From Ardenticatenaceae bacterium (GTDB lineage Bacteria > Chloroflexota > Anaerolineae > Promineifilales > Promineifilaceae), in the NCBI GenBank assembly GCA_020634435.1, contig JACKBS010000009.1:310001-374000 (forward strand): a DNA stretch of 64,000 nt. Direction: 5' to 3'. Position 1 is the first letter of the stretch. Each line of letters begins with the position of its first letter. Both the position numbers and the translations under genes were made by a program. Shown here piece after piece: positions 9,117 through 18,446 of the stretch. A model generated the notes under the pieces. The model had not been told where the DNA came from. It ran no database searches and saw only the letters and a program-made list of their open reading frames with translations.

Positions 9117-10259
9117 ATGCAAATTGGCATTGATGTAACCGCAGCATTAACCCAGGGTGGGGGCATTGGCCGCTACACGCGGGAGCTGGTTCAGGCGCTG
9201 GCCGCAGTCGATACACAAAATAGCTATCGTTTGTTTTCGGCCAGACCACCTGTAAATTTGCCCGTCCCAGAGCCATTACCTAAATCACCGAACTTTTCTT
9301 ACCAGCCTGCGCCGCTGGATGAACGCTGGCTTTATCGGCTGTGGTATCGCTTGCGGCTGCCATTGCCGGTGCAGTGGGTGACGGGGCAACTGGATTTGTT
9401 TCATTCGCCCGATTTTGTGCTGCCGCCGGTAAACGGCCGTATTCCCACCCTGCTCACTGTTCACGACCTCTCTTTTGTTCATTTTCCCCATGTTTTCCCA
9501 GCGCGATTAGTTAGCTATCTGAACCAGGTCGTGCCGTGGTCCATCGGCCGTGCCACGCACATTTTGGCTGATTCGGAAGCGACCCGGCAGGATTTGCTCA
9601 CCATCTGGCAAGTGCCGCCGGAAAAGGTGACGGTGCTGTATAGCGGCGTCCACGAGCGGTTTCGTCCAGTGGAAGATGTGGGGGTGATTACGGCCGTTCG
9701 TCAAAAATATCAGCTGCAAAACTGGCCCTACATCCTCAGCGTGGGCACACTCCAGCCGCGCAAAAATTACCAGATGCTTATCCGTGCCTTTGCGCCGCTG
9801 GCCGACAAAGTACCACATCATTTGGTAATTTCCGGTGGTAAGGGCTGGCTCTACGACGAGATGTTGGGCGAAGTGGCGCGACAAGGGCTGACAGGCCGCG
9901 TACACTTCATTGGCTTTGTAGACGATGCCGATTTGCCCACCCTGTACAGCGCAGCCGATCTGTTTGTGTTTCCCAGCCTGTATGAGGGCTTTGGTTTGCC
10001 TCTGTTAGAAGCGATGGGCTGCGGAACGGCCGTACTGACCTCCAACAGTTCTTCCTTACCCGAAGTTGCTGGAACGGCTGCCCAACAACTGTCCCCTCAA
10101 GATGAAGCAGCCTGGACGAAATCCATGCACAATTTGCTCGTTGACGACGATTTTCGTCATCAGTTGGTGCAAGCCGGACTGGTTCAGGCGCAACAGTTTT
10201 CCTGGCACGATTCTGCCCAGAAATTGTTGAAAATTTATCAACACCTTGTCCGGTGCTGA
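9117..10259 (+). CDS. Family 4 glycosyltransferase (GT-B fold)
   Basis: 380 aa retaining glycosyltransferase. The N-terminal loop GGGIGRYTREL and the C-terminal EGFGLPLLEAMGCGTAV stretch (E-x7-E nucleotide-sugar motif) identify the GT4 family, mannosyl-transferase-like. No signal peptide or membrane segment is seen, so it is cytoplasmic or peripheral. It lies 12 bp after the GtrA-like gene and closes the polysaccharide cluster. The Shine-Dalgarno is weak, suggesting coupling to upstream translation. Donor and acceptor cannot be predicted. Confidence 0.92.
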   Translation: MQIGIDVTAALTQGGGIGRYTRELVQALAAVDTQNSYRLFSARPPVNLPVPEPLPKSPNFSYQPAPLDERWLYRLWYRLRLPLPVQWVTGQLDLFHSPDFVLPPVNGRIPTLLTVHDLSFVHFPHVFPARLVSYLNQVVPWSIGRATHILADSEATRQDLLTIWQVPPEKVTVLYSGVHERFRPVEDVGVITAVRQKYQLQNWPYILSVGTLQPRKNYQMLIRAFAPLADKVPHHLVISGGKGWLYDEMLGEVARQGLTGRVHFIGFVDDADLPTLYSAADLFVFPSLYEGFGLPLLEAMGCGTAVLTSNSSSLPEVAGTAAQQLSPQDEAAWTKSMHNLLVDDDFRHQLVQAGLVQAQQFSWHDSAQKLLKIYQHLVRC

Positions 10260-10572
10260 AATTTGCCCCGAAATTAGTACCCATTCCCTATTACCTCGAG
10301 TAGAAGCTAGTACCAACGTCTCATTATGTGAACTATGATTTCGTCATAGTAACATGCATAATGGTTGCAATAGTGAAGTATGTTCACAGAGTAGTGCCCA
10401 ATTGAATACTGGGGTTCCCCCAAACGGCCGTTAGACTTCACGGTTTGTTTTCATTCTGTAGCTGGCTTCAACCATAGCCTTGCTGCTGCGGATTGTTCAC
10501 CAACGCGATGGGTTTCTGCATACCCAGGTGAAAAATAGCTATTTCGGGCGCGTATCTGAGGAGGATCGACAA
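10260..10572. promoter_or_regulatory. Intergenic region upstream of the STAND module
   Basis: 313 bp with no coding signal. It holds a perfect 6-bp palindrome, ctatga-tttcg-tcatag, at 10333-10349, and one ACGGCCGT octamer near 10424. I see no convincing -35/-10 pair. The last bases carry a strong AGGAGG for the next gene. Confidence 0.45.
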
Positions 10573-13500
10573 ATGACATCGGGATTGTTCCGTGGTGTCA
10601 TGAAACTCAAAACACTTTGTGTTGCTGGTGCTTTTACCACGCAATCCAATACCACATCCTTGCCAAATTTTCCCCACAATGTTTTGGTTCATACACACAT
10701 CTTTAAATTTTACGTTGAAAGCGCCTTCGATAAAGCGCTAGACGTTGTTAACCTGAATCGCGACATCGACCTCATTTTTATTGATGCCGATCAGGATTCA
10801 CTGCCTGAGATCATCATGTTTATGACCCAGGCGCGTGAGATACGGCCAAAACTGCCTATCGTTGTGTTTACCAGCCACGCTGATGACCGGATGCGCTACC
10901 TCATGCGTGCCGGAGCTACCTGGCACTTCCTGAAGGATTCGCCCGATGTGGCTGACCTGGTTAGCCAGGTACAAAAACACGTCTTTTCTGCTACCAATTG
11001 GCAGGATCTGTTTGACCAATACGCTACTGAAACGCTCAAACCGCGCATTGAGCCGGGCCTGAGCTACACAGATCTTGAAGCCCTCACCCAGAATCCTGAA
11101 GAACGCTACATCATCAAGCGGCTCTTTGCGGGCAGCGATGTGGTGCAGATCTTCCGCATGGATGAAGGGTTTAGCGGTTCCCGCATTTACACAGTGAAAC
11201 CCGCTCACCAGCTCAAGCGCATCCTCAAAATTGACGCGGCTGATCGTCTTGAAGCGGTGCAAGAAAAGCAAGAACGGCTCATCCAGCCCCGGCTTAACCG
11301 GCAGGTGGGGCAGATTCAGGGCAAGATGATTCGTGCCGAGCATCTGGCTGGCGCATGTTACACGCTGGCTGGTTCCAACAAAGACGCCATCACCCTGACA
11401 CAATTCCTGCGTGATCAAAATCGCGTGCGCAAGGAGCTGATCGATAAAGTGCTGGCCCAACTGCGCGCCAGTCTAGAGCAGCTCTACGCGGGTAGCTCCG
11501 ACACGGAGCTGCGTTACTGGGCACCGCTGTACGCGCGCGTGCTGCCGCCAAGTTTGACACTGGAAGATGCGGTTCTTGTCGATCCCCAGGACAGTCAGGC
11601 CGATTTTGTGATTTCCGCCGATGATCTGACGACGCTATCCTCCATCCCCGGTAATCCGGCATTGCGCGGCATCCAAAAGGCAGTACGGGCCGGCGAATCG
11701 CCCACGGTGGTGTTGCAAGGCTTTGAAGTGGCCGAGCTGGACACAAAAGAGGGCGTGCTGTATGTGCACGACGATTTAATTTCGCGCTTCCCCATCTCTA
11801 ATCTGCTCAAGGATAAGAACCATCCGATTTTGCGCTTCAAGGTTCGGCTGCGGCAGTCGCAGCGGCAGATGCTGACGCATCCTGTTTTCCGTCGGGGTAA
11901 GCGCATTAGCGTGCGCGGCCGAGTCCAGTTCACCGATGAAACGATTCTGGCCCAAAGCATCGAATCTATCACCGGCACGCCGTTTGATTTTGACAACGAT
12001 GCCTTTGAATTTGCTTCTGGGCGGTTCCTGTCGCCCATTACCAACGTGCGCTGTTTGCTGTGGGAAATCGGCCGTGAGGACATGATTGTGCCCATCCCGC
12101 AGGTATCCCCTGTGGTGCACGGCGATTTGAACACCAGTAACATCCTGGTTGAGGTCAGCGATGAAATGCCTGTCTGGTTCATTGACTTTTCTGATGCCCG
12201 ACCGGGGCACGTTTATTTTGATCTGGCCAAGCTAGAGGTGGAGTTCCGCACCCATATTTTGTACCGCCTGTACAAAGAAATGGTGGACGAAGGGCTGTGG
12301 GATGAAACGACGGCCACACAGTTTGCCCTGTTGGTAGAAAACGTGCTGCTGCAAACGGCCGAATTGAACTTTGATGATTTTCTGGCCAGTTTGCGTGATT
12401 ACCAACCGGAGTGGTACGACAATCTGTACACCCACTTTCCGATGTACTCGGAAAACCTACTCTATTTCCTGTTTTCGCTGCGACAAATTGCCGAGACGTA
12501 CAGCCCAGAGCGGTTTAAGTATCATTTTCCAGTGGCGATTTTCTTCCACAGCGTTGCGGCCCTCAAGTTTAAGGGGTTGGACAATGCACCGTGGGCCAAG
12601 CGGCTGGCGCTGATTTCGGCGTTGGTTTCTGGCAAGCAGGCGATTGAAGGCGGGGAACGGCCGTTAGAACTCACCGAGGTTCTCAGTAATTTGCGCCAGC
12701 GCAGCTCCTTTGCGGCCATCACCGTCGGCAGCGGCGAAGATCGCAAATATCTGTTGCAGTGGAATAGCAACTGGGGCATGTTCAACCTGGTGGGTGGTAA
12801 GGTAGATAACCAGAAAGGTGATCGCGACTCCTTTGCTCGGGCTATCCAACGCGAATTGCAGGAAGAACTGGGCATTCGCAATCCCAAAGATTACCGCATC
12901 GTGCATGAGTTTAAGCCGGTGCAAAAGCGGCAGTTCTCGCGCCGTGAATATGTTTTCAAGGATTATGAGTTCCGTATTTTCCAGATTGAGCTGCTGCCGC
13001 GCCATCCGCTGAGCCGCGAAGAGTTTGATTGGTATGCCCAACGCTTCTCTAAGGATCGTGAAAATATCCTGGTGTCCCGTGCCGAAATTGAGCGTTTGCG
13101 CACTATCGACAACCGACCCATTTCTGAGACCACCCGCATGATTTTGCAGGAGTTGGGCGAGATCACTTCCACTGAAGGCTCCGACCTGATGGTTTCGCTG
13201 GACTTTGAGCTGGAAACAGAGGATGTGGTGGTGAGCCGTGGGCGGGCCAACGTGATTGCCCGGTTAATCAACCCGCTGTTTGGCAGCCTGGTGGAGAATG
13301 TGGCGCTAGAGGTACTACCTTCGACAGGATATGAGACGGAACGAGAATCGGCCGTTTTGTCCGTGGGTACACTAGATGCCGGGCAGGAATTCCCGGTTTC
13401 TATCTGGCTACAGCCGCGGGAGAAGCAGACCAACCTCACGCTACGGGCGACCTACTATGATGTGCGGGGCCACGAATATCGCCAGCTTATCGAGAAGCCG

Positions 13501-14760
13501 GTGAACTTCCAGGCGCAGGAGCGCTCGCTGTTCCACATCGACAATCCGTACGTGGTAGGTAAACCGCTGACGCCCGCTTCTGAAGAGCTGTATAAGGGTC
13601 GCGAAGACGTCTTCATGTGGATTGAGGAGAACTTGCTGGGCAAAACCCAACCGCATACCCTCATCCTGTATGGTCAGCGCCGTATGGGCAAAACCTCAAC
13701 GCTGTACCAGTTGGTGGGCGGCAAGCGAGGCAAGACCATCCGTGAGTATCCTGGATATCCCATTTATCCGGTGTACATTGATCTACAGCGTTTGGCTGGT
13801 TGCGAAATGCCCGAATTTTTTGCTCGCTTTGCCCAGCACATCATTCGCAATTTGCATAAACGAGGCATTGCCATCACCCCGCGCGAAAACTGGTCGTCCA
13901 ATGGCACGCTGTTCAGCGAGTTCGACCAATTCCTGGATGAGGTCGAGGATTCCCTGCCGACCAATGGGCTGCTGGTCCTCATCATCGACGAGTTGGAGCA
14001 GCTGCAAGAGAGTGTAGAACGGGGTCGTCTGTCATCAGACATTTTCCCTTATCTGCGCTCGCTTATGCAGCATCGGACGCGGGTGACTTTTATTCTGGCT
14101 GGCACCAACCAGCTGGTGGAAGATTATTGGAGCATCATTTTCCACGTCGGTATTAGCCGGGAAATTGATTCGTTAAGTCGTGAAGAGACAGAGACATTGA
14201 TTCGTGAGCCAGTTGCGCCAATGATTCAATACGATGATTTGGCGGTTGATCGCATCTGGCTCGCCACGCGCGGTCATCCTTATTTTAGTCAGCTAATTTG
14301 CCATCGCCTGGTTAGCTCTACCAACCTGGAAGGGCGGCGGAGCAAGCTGATTACGATTGGGGACGTGCGTGACATCATCAATCTGGTGATTGAAGAGGAT
14401 GATAGCCATTTGCAACATCTTTGGAACGAGAGTACGGCCGTAGAACGTTTTGTCATGGCATCCTTGGCCGGTACGCACGACATTGGTGAGGAAAGTGTAT
14501 CGCGGGCCGAGATTTCGTCGCGGCTGCGGGAGACCACTTACTCTGAAGATGCTATCAACATGGCGCTAAAGCAGCTGGAAGTACGGCGGTTGCTAACGCG
14601 CGTGTCGGTTGAACGGCAGATTCAGCGGCGGTTGGCCCAGCCAAACGGTTGGGAGCCTACGCTCATCAGCAAAGATTATGCTTATGCTATTTCGTTTGAT
14701 CTGCTGCGCCGCTGGGTGGCGCGCAAGCATCCTTTGGGATCACTCTTATCAACGACTTAA
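10573..14760 (+). CDS. Multidomain receiver / kinase-like / Nudix / STAND NTPase protein
   Basis: 1395 aa; ATG at 10573 with AGGAGG 8 nt upstream (a TTG at 10480 lacks a site). Domains by eye: receiver-like region (about 15-135; FIDAD near 67-71, FLKDSPD near 120); a phosphotransferase/kinase-like region (about 170-680) with catalytic HGDLNTSN at 516 and IDFSDARPG around 538, resembling Ternary Complex-Associated Domain 9, interrupted by an OB-like beta segment; a Nudix hydrolase (about 710-870) whose box starts at G741 and ends REL-QEELGI; a beta-sandwich (about 876-985); and a STAND/archaeal-type ATPase with Walker A GQRRMGKTS at 1034 and Walker B LIIDELEQL near 1139, followed by winged-helix-like repeats. 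It is probably cytoplasmic, combining signal sensing, nucleotide processing and a P-loop switch. The next gene is a related ATPase. Function is inferred as conflict or signalling; the substrate is unknown. Confidence 0.8.
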   Translation: MTSGLFRGVMKLKTLCVAGAFTTQSNTTSLPNFPHNVLVHTHIFKFYVESAFDKALDVVNLNRDIDLIFIDADQDSLPEIIMFMTQAREIRPKLPIVVFTSHADDRMRYLMRAGATWHFLKDSPDVADLVSQVQKHVFSATNWQDLFDQYATETLKPRIEPGLSYTDLEALTQNPEERYIIKRLFAGSDVVQIFRMDEGFSGSRIYTVKPAHQLKRILKIDAADRLEAVQEKQERLIQPRLNRQVGQIQGKMIRAEHLAGACYTLAGSNKDAITLTQFLRDQNRVRKELIDKVLAQLRASLEQLYAGSSDTELRYWAPLYARVLPPSLTLEDAVLVDPQDSQADFVISADDLTTLSSIPGNPALRGIQKAVRAGESPTVVLQGFEVAELDTKEGVLYVHDDLISRFPISNLLKDKNHPILRFKVRLRQSQRQMLTHPVFRRGKRISVRGRVQFTDETILAQSIESITGTPFDFDNDAFEFASGRFLSPITNVRCLLWEIGREDMIVPIPQVSPVVHGDLNTSNILVEVSDEMPVWFIDFSDARPGHVYFDLAKLEVEFRTHILYRLYKEMVDEGLWDETTATQFALLVENVLLQTAELNFDDFLASLRDYQPEWYDNLYTHFPMYSENLLYFLFSLRQIAETYSPERFKYHFPVAIFFHSVAALKFKGLDNAPWAKRLALISALVSGKQAIEGGERPLELTEVLSNLRQRSSFAAITVGSGEDRKYLLQWNSNWGMFNLVGGKVDNQKGDRDSFARAIQRELQEELGIRNPKDYRIVHEFKPVQKRQFSRREYVFKDYEFRIFQIELLPRHPLSREEFDWYAQRFSKDRENILVSRAEIERLRTIDNRPISETTRMILQELGEITSTEGSDLMVSLDFELETEDVVVSRGRANVIARLINPLFGSLVENVALEVLPSTGYETERESAVLSVGTLDAGQEFPVSIWLQPREKQTNLTLRATYYDVRGHEYRQLIEKPVNFQAQERSLFHIDNPYVVGKPLTPASEELYKGREDVFMWIEENLLGKTQPHTLILYGQRRMGKTSTLYQLVGGKRGKTIREYPGYPIYPVYIDLQRLAGCEMPEFFARFAQHIIRNLHKRGIAITPRENWSSNGTLFSEFDQFLDEVEDSLPTNGLLVLIIDELEQLQESVERGRLSSDIFPYLRSLMQHRTRVTFILAGTNQLVEDYWSIIFHVGISREIDSLSREETETLIREPVAPMIQYDDLAVDRIWLATRGHPYFSQLICHRLVSSTNLEGRRSKLITIGDVRDIINLVIEEDDSHLQHLWNESTAVERFVMASLAGTHDIGEESVSRAEISSRLRETTYSEDAINMALKQLEVRRLLTRVSVERQIQRRLAQPNGWEPTLISKDYAYAISFDLLRRWVARKHPLGSLLSTT

Positions 14761-14873
14761 GCGGTAACTCCCTTCGCTTTTAGGGAAACGGCCGCTGCCA
14801 ACAGAATCACGTACCGGAGTATGTATTGTGCTAGTTTGGGACGATTCTGCGAATTTGGTGGAGCTGTATTTTT

Positions 14874-16169
14874 ATGTCGTACATTGTTGGTCATCCAATT
14901 AAGCATCCGGCCGATTTTTACGGCCGTCACGAACAAGTGACCCGCTTCTACGAGATTATAGGAGGACGGCAGGCGCAGTCCGTTAGTATTTTGGGTGTGC
15001 GGCGCGCGGGGAAAACTTCTTTTCTCCAATTTGTGGCCCATCCCAGTACGATGGCCCAATACCTGCCTGATCCTGACGATTACACGATGGTGTACATCGA
15101 TCTCTCGTCGTGCAAGGGTCCAGCCGATTTTTACTACCGATTGCTACAGCGGCTGAAAGTGGCGCTGGGTAAGGGCAAAACCGGCTACCTGTGGAAAGAA
15201 TCACCTCTGGGGCAAACCAAACTTTATGATGTGGAGGCGTACCTGTGCCAGTTTCCGGGGCAGCGCATTGTGCTGCTGCTGGATGAATTTGACCATCTGC
15301 GCACGGAAGCGTTTACGCATGATTTCTTGACCGAGCTGCGGGCCATGACGGGCGTGCTGGACTATGATCTTGCCTGCGTCACGGCGTCTTACTGGGATCT
15401 GTATACGCTTGGTACACGTCTGGGGCTGCCACCCACGTCACCCTTCTACAACATTTTTTATCCTACGCCCATTTACATGTCGGCACTGGAACTGACCGAA
15501 GCGATGGCGCTGATTGACACGCCAGCGTCGAAGGGCGGCGTGACGTTTAGCGAGGATGATGTGATGGCTATTCAGGATTTGGCCGGATCGATGCCGTTTT
15601 TTGTGCAAGCAACGGCGGCTAAATGGTTCCAGCGCATTCGGGCGGGAGGTGTTCCCGATGCCGAGCTAATTCGGCAGCAGCTGGCGGCGGACCTGGCGCC
15701 TTATTTTGACCAATGGTGGCATAGTTTCACCACCAGCGAACGGGCAGTTTTGCTTACCGTGAGCGGGGAACGGCCGTTAACCGATCTCGGTTATCCGCCG
15801 CTTGAACTGGATGCCATCGTGCGGCGCCTGCATGGTTACGGGCTGCTGTATCGGGCCGATGCGGAGGTGTGTATTAACGGCCGTATTTTCCAAACATGGC
15901 TGCGGCAATATGCCCGGCAGGAGCCGACTCAGCCTGTTTTGCCAACGCCTTCCGGGGCGGATTTGGCCCGCATTCGCCATGCCCTGGTAGACTCCTTCGA
16001 CCTGGATGAACTGCGTACACTTTGTTTCGACCTGGGTATGGATTTTGAATCGCTGCCTGGGCAGAGCAAGCCAGCAAAAGCCCGCGAAATGGTCAATTAC
16101 TGGCGCAACCGGCGCGATTTGGACAAGCTCACCGAAGCCATTCGCGTGGAGCGGGGCAATATCATCTAG
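14874..16169 (+). CDS. P-loop ATPase with C-terminal EAD1-like adaptor domain
   Basis: 431 aa. Walker A GVRRAGKTS at residues 41-49 and Walker B IVLLLDEFDHL ending near 142 resemble the ATPase of the preceding 1395-aa protein, so the two are probably paralogous modules. The C-terminal 70 residues (about 362-431; ALVDSFDLDELRTLCFDLGM, then KAREMV) match the Effector-Associated Domain 1 pattern, a death-like helical adaptor that recruits partner effectors in NTP-dependent conflict systems. ATG at 14874, 113 bp after the upstream gene, has only a weak GGAG site. A terminator follows at 16201, so the two genes appear to be the whole module. No nuclease or protease domain is visible here. Confidence 0.8.
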   Translation: MSYIVGHPIKHPADFYGRHEQVTRFYEIIGGRQAQSVSILGVRRAGKTSFLQFVAHPSTMAQYLPDPDDYTMVYIDLSSCKGPADFYYRLLQRLKVALGKGKTGYLWKESPLGQTKLYDVEAYLCQFPGQRIVLLLDEFDHLRTEAFTHDFLTELRAMTGVLDYDLACVTASYWDLYTLGTRLGLPPTSPFYNIFYPTPIYMSALELTEAMALIDTPASKGGVTFSEDDVMAIQDLAGSMPFFVQATAAKWFQRIRAGGVPDAELIRQQLAADLAPYFDQWWHSFTTSERAVLLTVSGERPLTDLGYPPLELDAIVRRLHGYGLLYRADAEVCINGRIFQTWLRQYARQEPTQPVLPTPSGADLARIRHALVDSFDLDELRTLCFDLGMDFESLPGQSKPAKAREMVNYWRNRRDLDKLTEAIRVERGNII

Positions 16170-16200
16170 CTTTTGGCCATTTCCCATCAAAATTGGGTAG

Positions 16201-16234
16201 TGCCAGGTAAGCAGCTGTTTACCTGGCATTTTTA
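16201..16234 (+). terminator. Terminator after the EAD1-ATPase gene
   Basis: Perfect 10-bp stem (tgccaggtaa / ttacctggca) with an 8-nt loop and a T-rich tail, 31 bp after the stop codon. It closes the STAND module. Confidence 0.88.
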
Positions 16235-16255
16235 TTTGCTTTGGATGATCGTTTC

Positions 16256-16284
16256 TTGATCCCGCCCCCGCCCACCACTATAAT
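16256..16284 (+). promoter_or_regulatory. Sigma-70-type promoter
   Basis: -35 TTGATC (16256-16261) and a consensus -10 TATAAT (16279-16284) separated by 17 bp, 41 bp before the start of the beta-flower-like gene. Confidence 0.75.
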
Positions 16285-16325
16285 GCAGGCACGAAATGAC
16301 GATTGCGTAGTGAAGGAAGGCGGTT

Positions 16326-16676
16326 ATGGTTCCAATTTATCGCACAGATGGTGAATGGGTGGCGGTTTACCACGAGGGAAATCTGTTTAATGTAGATGGA
16401 GAGTGGATTGGCTTCGCTGTTGGTCGAGACATTTACGACACGGGGGGCCTTTACCTGGGCTTTTTGAGCGATGACAAGCGGCTGCTGCGTAAGCGAACCC
16501 GCCCTGTAGACAAGCTGCGGCTCGACCCGCCGCCGCGACCAGAACGGCCGAAAATGCCCGCCAATATGCCTCTGGCCCCATTGCTGCCGTCGCTGCCACA
16601 CCAGATTATTGATATGTTTGAGGAATTCCCCGAGCGGCTCATTTACGTTTCCGAGACGCGCCCCGACATGGAATAA
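16326..16676 (+). CDS. Small beta-rich protein resembling the 4-fold beta flower family
   Basis: 116 aa. The first 55 residues hold four short aromatic repeats (YRTDGEWVAVY, HEGNLFNVDGEWIGFA, DIYDTGGLYLGFL) like the beta-flower fold, followed by a Pro/Arg-rich linker and an amphipathic C-terminus. No enzyme motif is seen. A clear promoter at 16256 and an AAGGAAGG ribosome site upstream of the ATG show it is an independent unit. Biological role unknown. Confidence 0.65.
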   Translation: MVPIYRTDGEWVAVYHEGNLFNVDGEWIGFAVGRDIYDTGGLYLGFLSDDKRLLRKRTRPVDKLRLDPPPRPERPKMPANMPLAPLLPSLPHQIIDMFEEFPERLIYVSETRPDME

Positions 16677-16681
16677 AAATT

Positions 16682-16758
16682 TTGTCACAGAGAAAAACGA
16701 GAATTGAGAGGAGCGCAGCTTTCTCTGTGTTCTCTGTGAACTCTGTGGCCACTCTTTG
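16682..16758. repeat. Word-type hairpin (cacagag words)
   Basis: Left part with cacagagaaa words and right part with repeated tctctgtg / tctgtgaa words between two plus-strand genes. It has the same design as other degenerate-word hairpins in the window. Confidence 0.55.
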
Positions 16759-16769
16759 GTAAAAGCAAT

Positions 16770-17246
16770 ATGGAAGGAAAACGGCCGTCTGACTCCCAAA
16801 TTACCCTGACCCAGCTGATGGGCCCAACGGATGCCAATACGCTGGGGAACGTACACGGCGGTTTCATTATGAAGCTGTGCGATGAAGCGGGCGGCATGGC
16901 GGCGACCAAACATGCCCGCCGTCCCGCCGTCACCGTGACGGTGGACTCGATGAACTTCCATTCGCCAGTGAACATCGGCAATTTGATGACGGTACATGCC
17001 CAGGTGACCTGGGTGGGCCGCACGTCAATGGAAACGCGTGTGGTGGTCACCGCTGAAAATGTCATTACTGGAGCGGTGACGCATACGAATACTGCCTATT
17101 TTGTCTATGTGGCCCTTGATGAAAACGGCCGTCCCGTGCCAGTCCCCCCGCTAATTCTAGAAACCGAAGAGGAAAAAGCGCGGTTTGAACGAGCCGCCCA
17201 GCGCCAGGCTAGTCGCCTGAAGCAGCGCCATCAGGAAGGTTTATGA
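16770..17246 (+). CDS. Hotdog-fold acyl-CoA thioesterase (YciA-like)
   Basis: 158 aa single-hotdog protein. The segment DANTLGNVHGGFIMKLCDEAG carries the usual N/D active-site pattern of the YciA/BFIT acyl-CoA hydrolase group, with VTVDSMNFHSPV as the second conserved strand. It is likely to hydrolyse acyl-CoAs in the cytoplasm; chain length is unknown. Its stop overlaps the start of the following ChlI-like AAA+ gene (ATGA), indicating translational coupling. No partner from lipid metabolism is adjacent, although acpP lies 2 kb downstream. Confidence 0.88.
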   Translation: MEGKRPSDSQITLTQLMGPTDANTLGNVHGGFIMKLCDEAGGMAATKHARRPAVTVTVDSMNFHSPVNIGNLMTVHAQVTWVGRTSMETRVVVTAENVITGAVTHTNTAYFVYVALDENGRPVPVPPLILETEEEKARFERAAQRQASRLKQRHQEGL

Positions 17247-18382
17247 TCGAACGACACTCCAAGCTGCTAGATATTTTGCTCCAGGCATCTTCGGCCAAAA
17301 TTACCGAGCTGCCCGATGCTGATTTGGGCCGCGCCGAAACGGAGCCGTTTCCCTTCCTGGCAATTGTGGGGCAGGTAGAAATGAAGCTGGCCCTGATGCT
17401 CTCACTCATCAACCCGGAGGTGGGCGGCGTTTTGCTCATTGGGCCACGAGGTACAGCTAAGACAACGGCCGTTCGTTCGCTCACCGATTTGCTGCCAACG
17501 GTCAAAAACAGTCTGTGCGTGCATGGCTGCACCGAAGAGATGATCGAGCAGTTGGGCATGGATGGCGTTTGTATGGATTGTGCTACCAAATTTGGCCACG
17601 GTGAACCGCTAACGGCCGTTGACAAAGTCCGCATTTTTGAGCTACCCCTCAATGCCCGACTGGAAGATGTAGTTGGCGGCATTAATGAGCGGGTGGCTTT
17701 GGAGCAGAATCGAGTGCGGCTAGAGCGGGGCCTTTTGGGCCATGCCGACCGGCACATTTTGTACATCGACGAGGTGAATTTGCTCGATGATGCCATTACC
17801 GACGCCATTTTAGACGCGGCAGCGCAGGGCCACTACACCGTGCGCCGTGGTCCGCTAAAAATGACCTATAATGCGCGCCTCATGCTTATCGGCTCGATGA
17901 ACCCGGAGGAGGGACGGCTGCGGCCACAGTTGATGGATCGTTTTGGTCTGCGGGCCGTCGTGCGCGGTCTGGATGATCCGGCCGCACGTTACCAGGCGTA
18001 TGAACGGGCCATGGCGTACAAACATCGCCCCGAACTGTTTGCCGCCAGCTTTGCCGATGGCACGCTGGCGCTTGCCGAAGAAATCCAGCAGGCAAAGGAC
18101 CGCTTGCCCCAGGTGACCGTGAGCGATGCGGCGCGTGAGCTGGGGCTGAAGCTGGTCAAACAACTGGCCATCGACTCCAATCGGGCCGAGATTACCCTTT
18201 TTGAAGCGGCCCGCGCCCACGCCGCTGCCGATGAGCGGAACGAAGTGCTGCCGGAAGATGTGCAGGCCGTGGCTCTGCTGGCGCTGCGCCAGCGCCAAAG
18301 CCCAGAGCTAGCCAAATTTTTTGCTGATCAGTCGGATGAGGATGCGATGTTAACGGCCGTTTTTAACCCAAATTCCTCTTAA
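17243..18382 (+). CDS. Magnesium-chelatase-type AAA+ ATPase (ChlI/BchI-like)
   Basis: 379 aa. Walker A GPRGTAKTT at residues 67-75, Walker B ILYIDEVNLL, an arginine-finger-bearing sensor region (GSMNPEEGRLRPQLMDRFGLR) and a C-terminal helical lid match the I subunit of Mg/Co chelatases. A Cys-rich insertion (CVHGCTEEM, then CMDC) lies after Walker A, as in BchI. No ChlD/ChlH partner or tetrapyrrole gene is in the window, so it may be an orphan ATPase, possibly serving a VWA protein such as the one at 46808; that link is speculative. It is coupled to the thioesterase by a 4-bp overlap. Confidence 0.88.
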   Translation: MIERHSKLLDILLQASSAKITELPDADLGRAETEPFPFLAIVGQVEMKLALMLSLINPEVGGVLLIGPRGTAKTTAVRSLTDLLPTVKNSLCVHGCTEEMIEQLGMDGVCMDCATKFGHGEPLTAVDKVRIFELPLNARLEDVVGGINERVALEQNRVRLERGLLGHADRHILYIDEVNLLDDAITDAILDAAAQGHYTVRRGPLKMTYNARLMLIGSMNPEEGRLRPQLMDRFGLRAVVRGLDDPAARYQAYERAMAYKHRPELFAASFADGTLALAEEIQQAKDRLPQVTVSDAARELGLKLVKQLAIDSNRAEITLFEAARAHAAADERNEVLPEDVQAVALLALRQRQSPELAKFFADQSDEDAMLTAVFNPNSS

Positions 18383-18446
18383 AATCTCTCCGTAGCTCTG
18401 TGGTATCTCGCGTTCCAAAAAACCTCACCCACCCGTTGGTTTCCTC

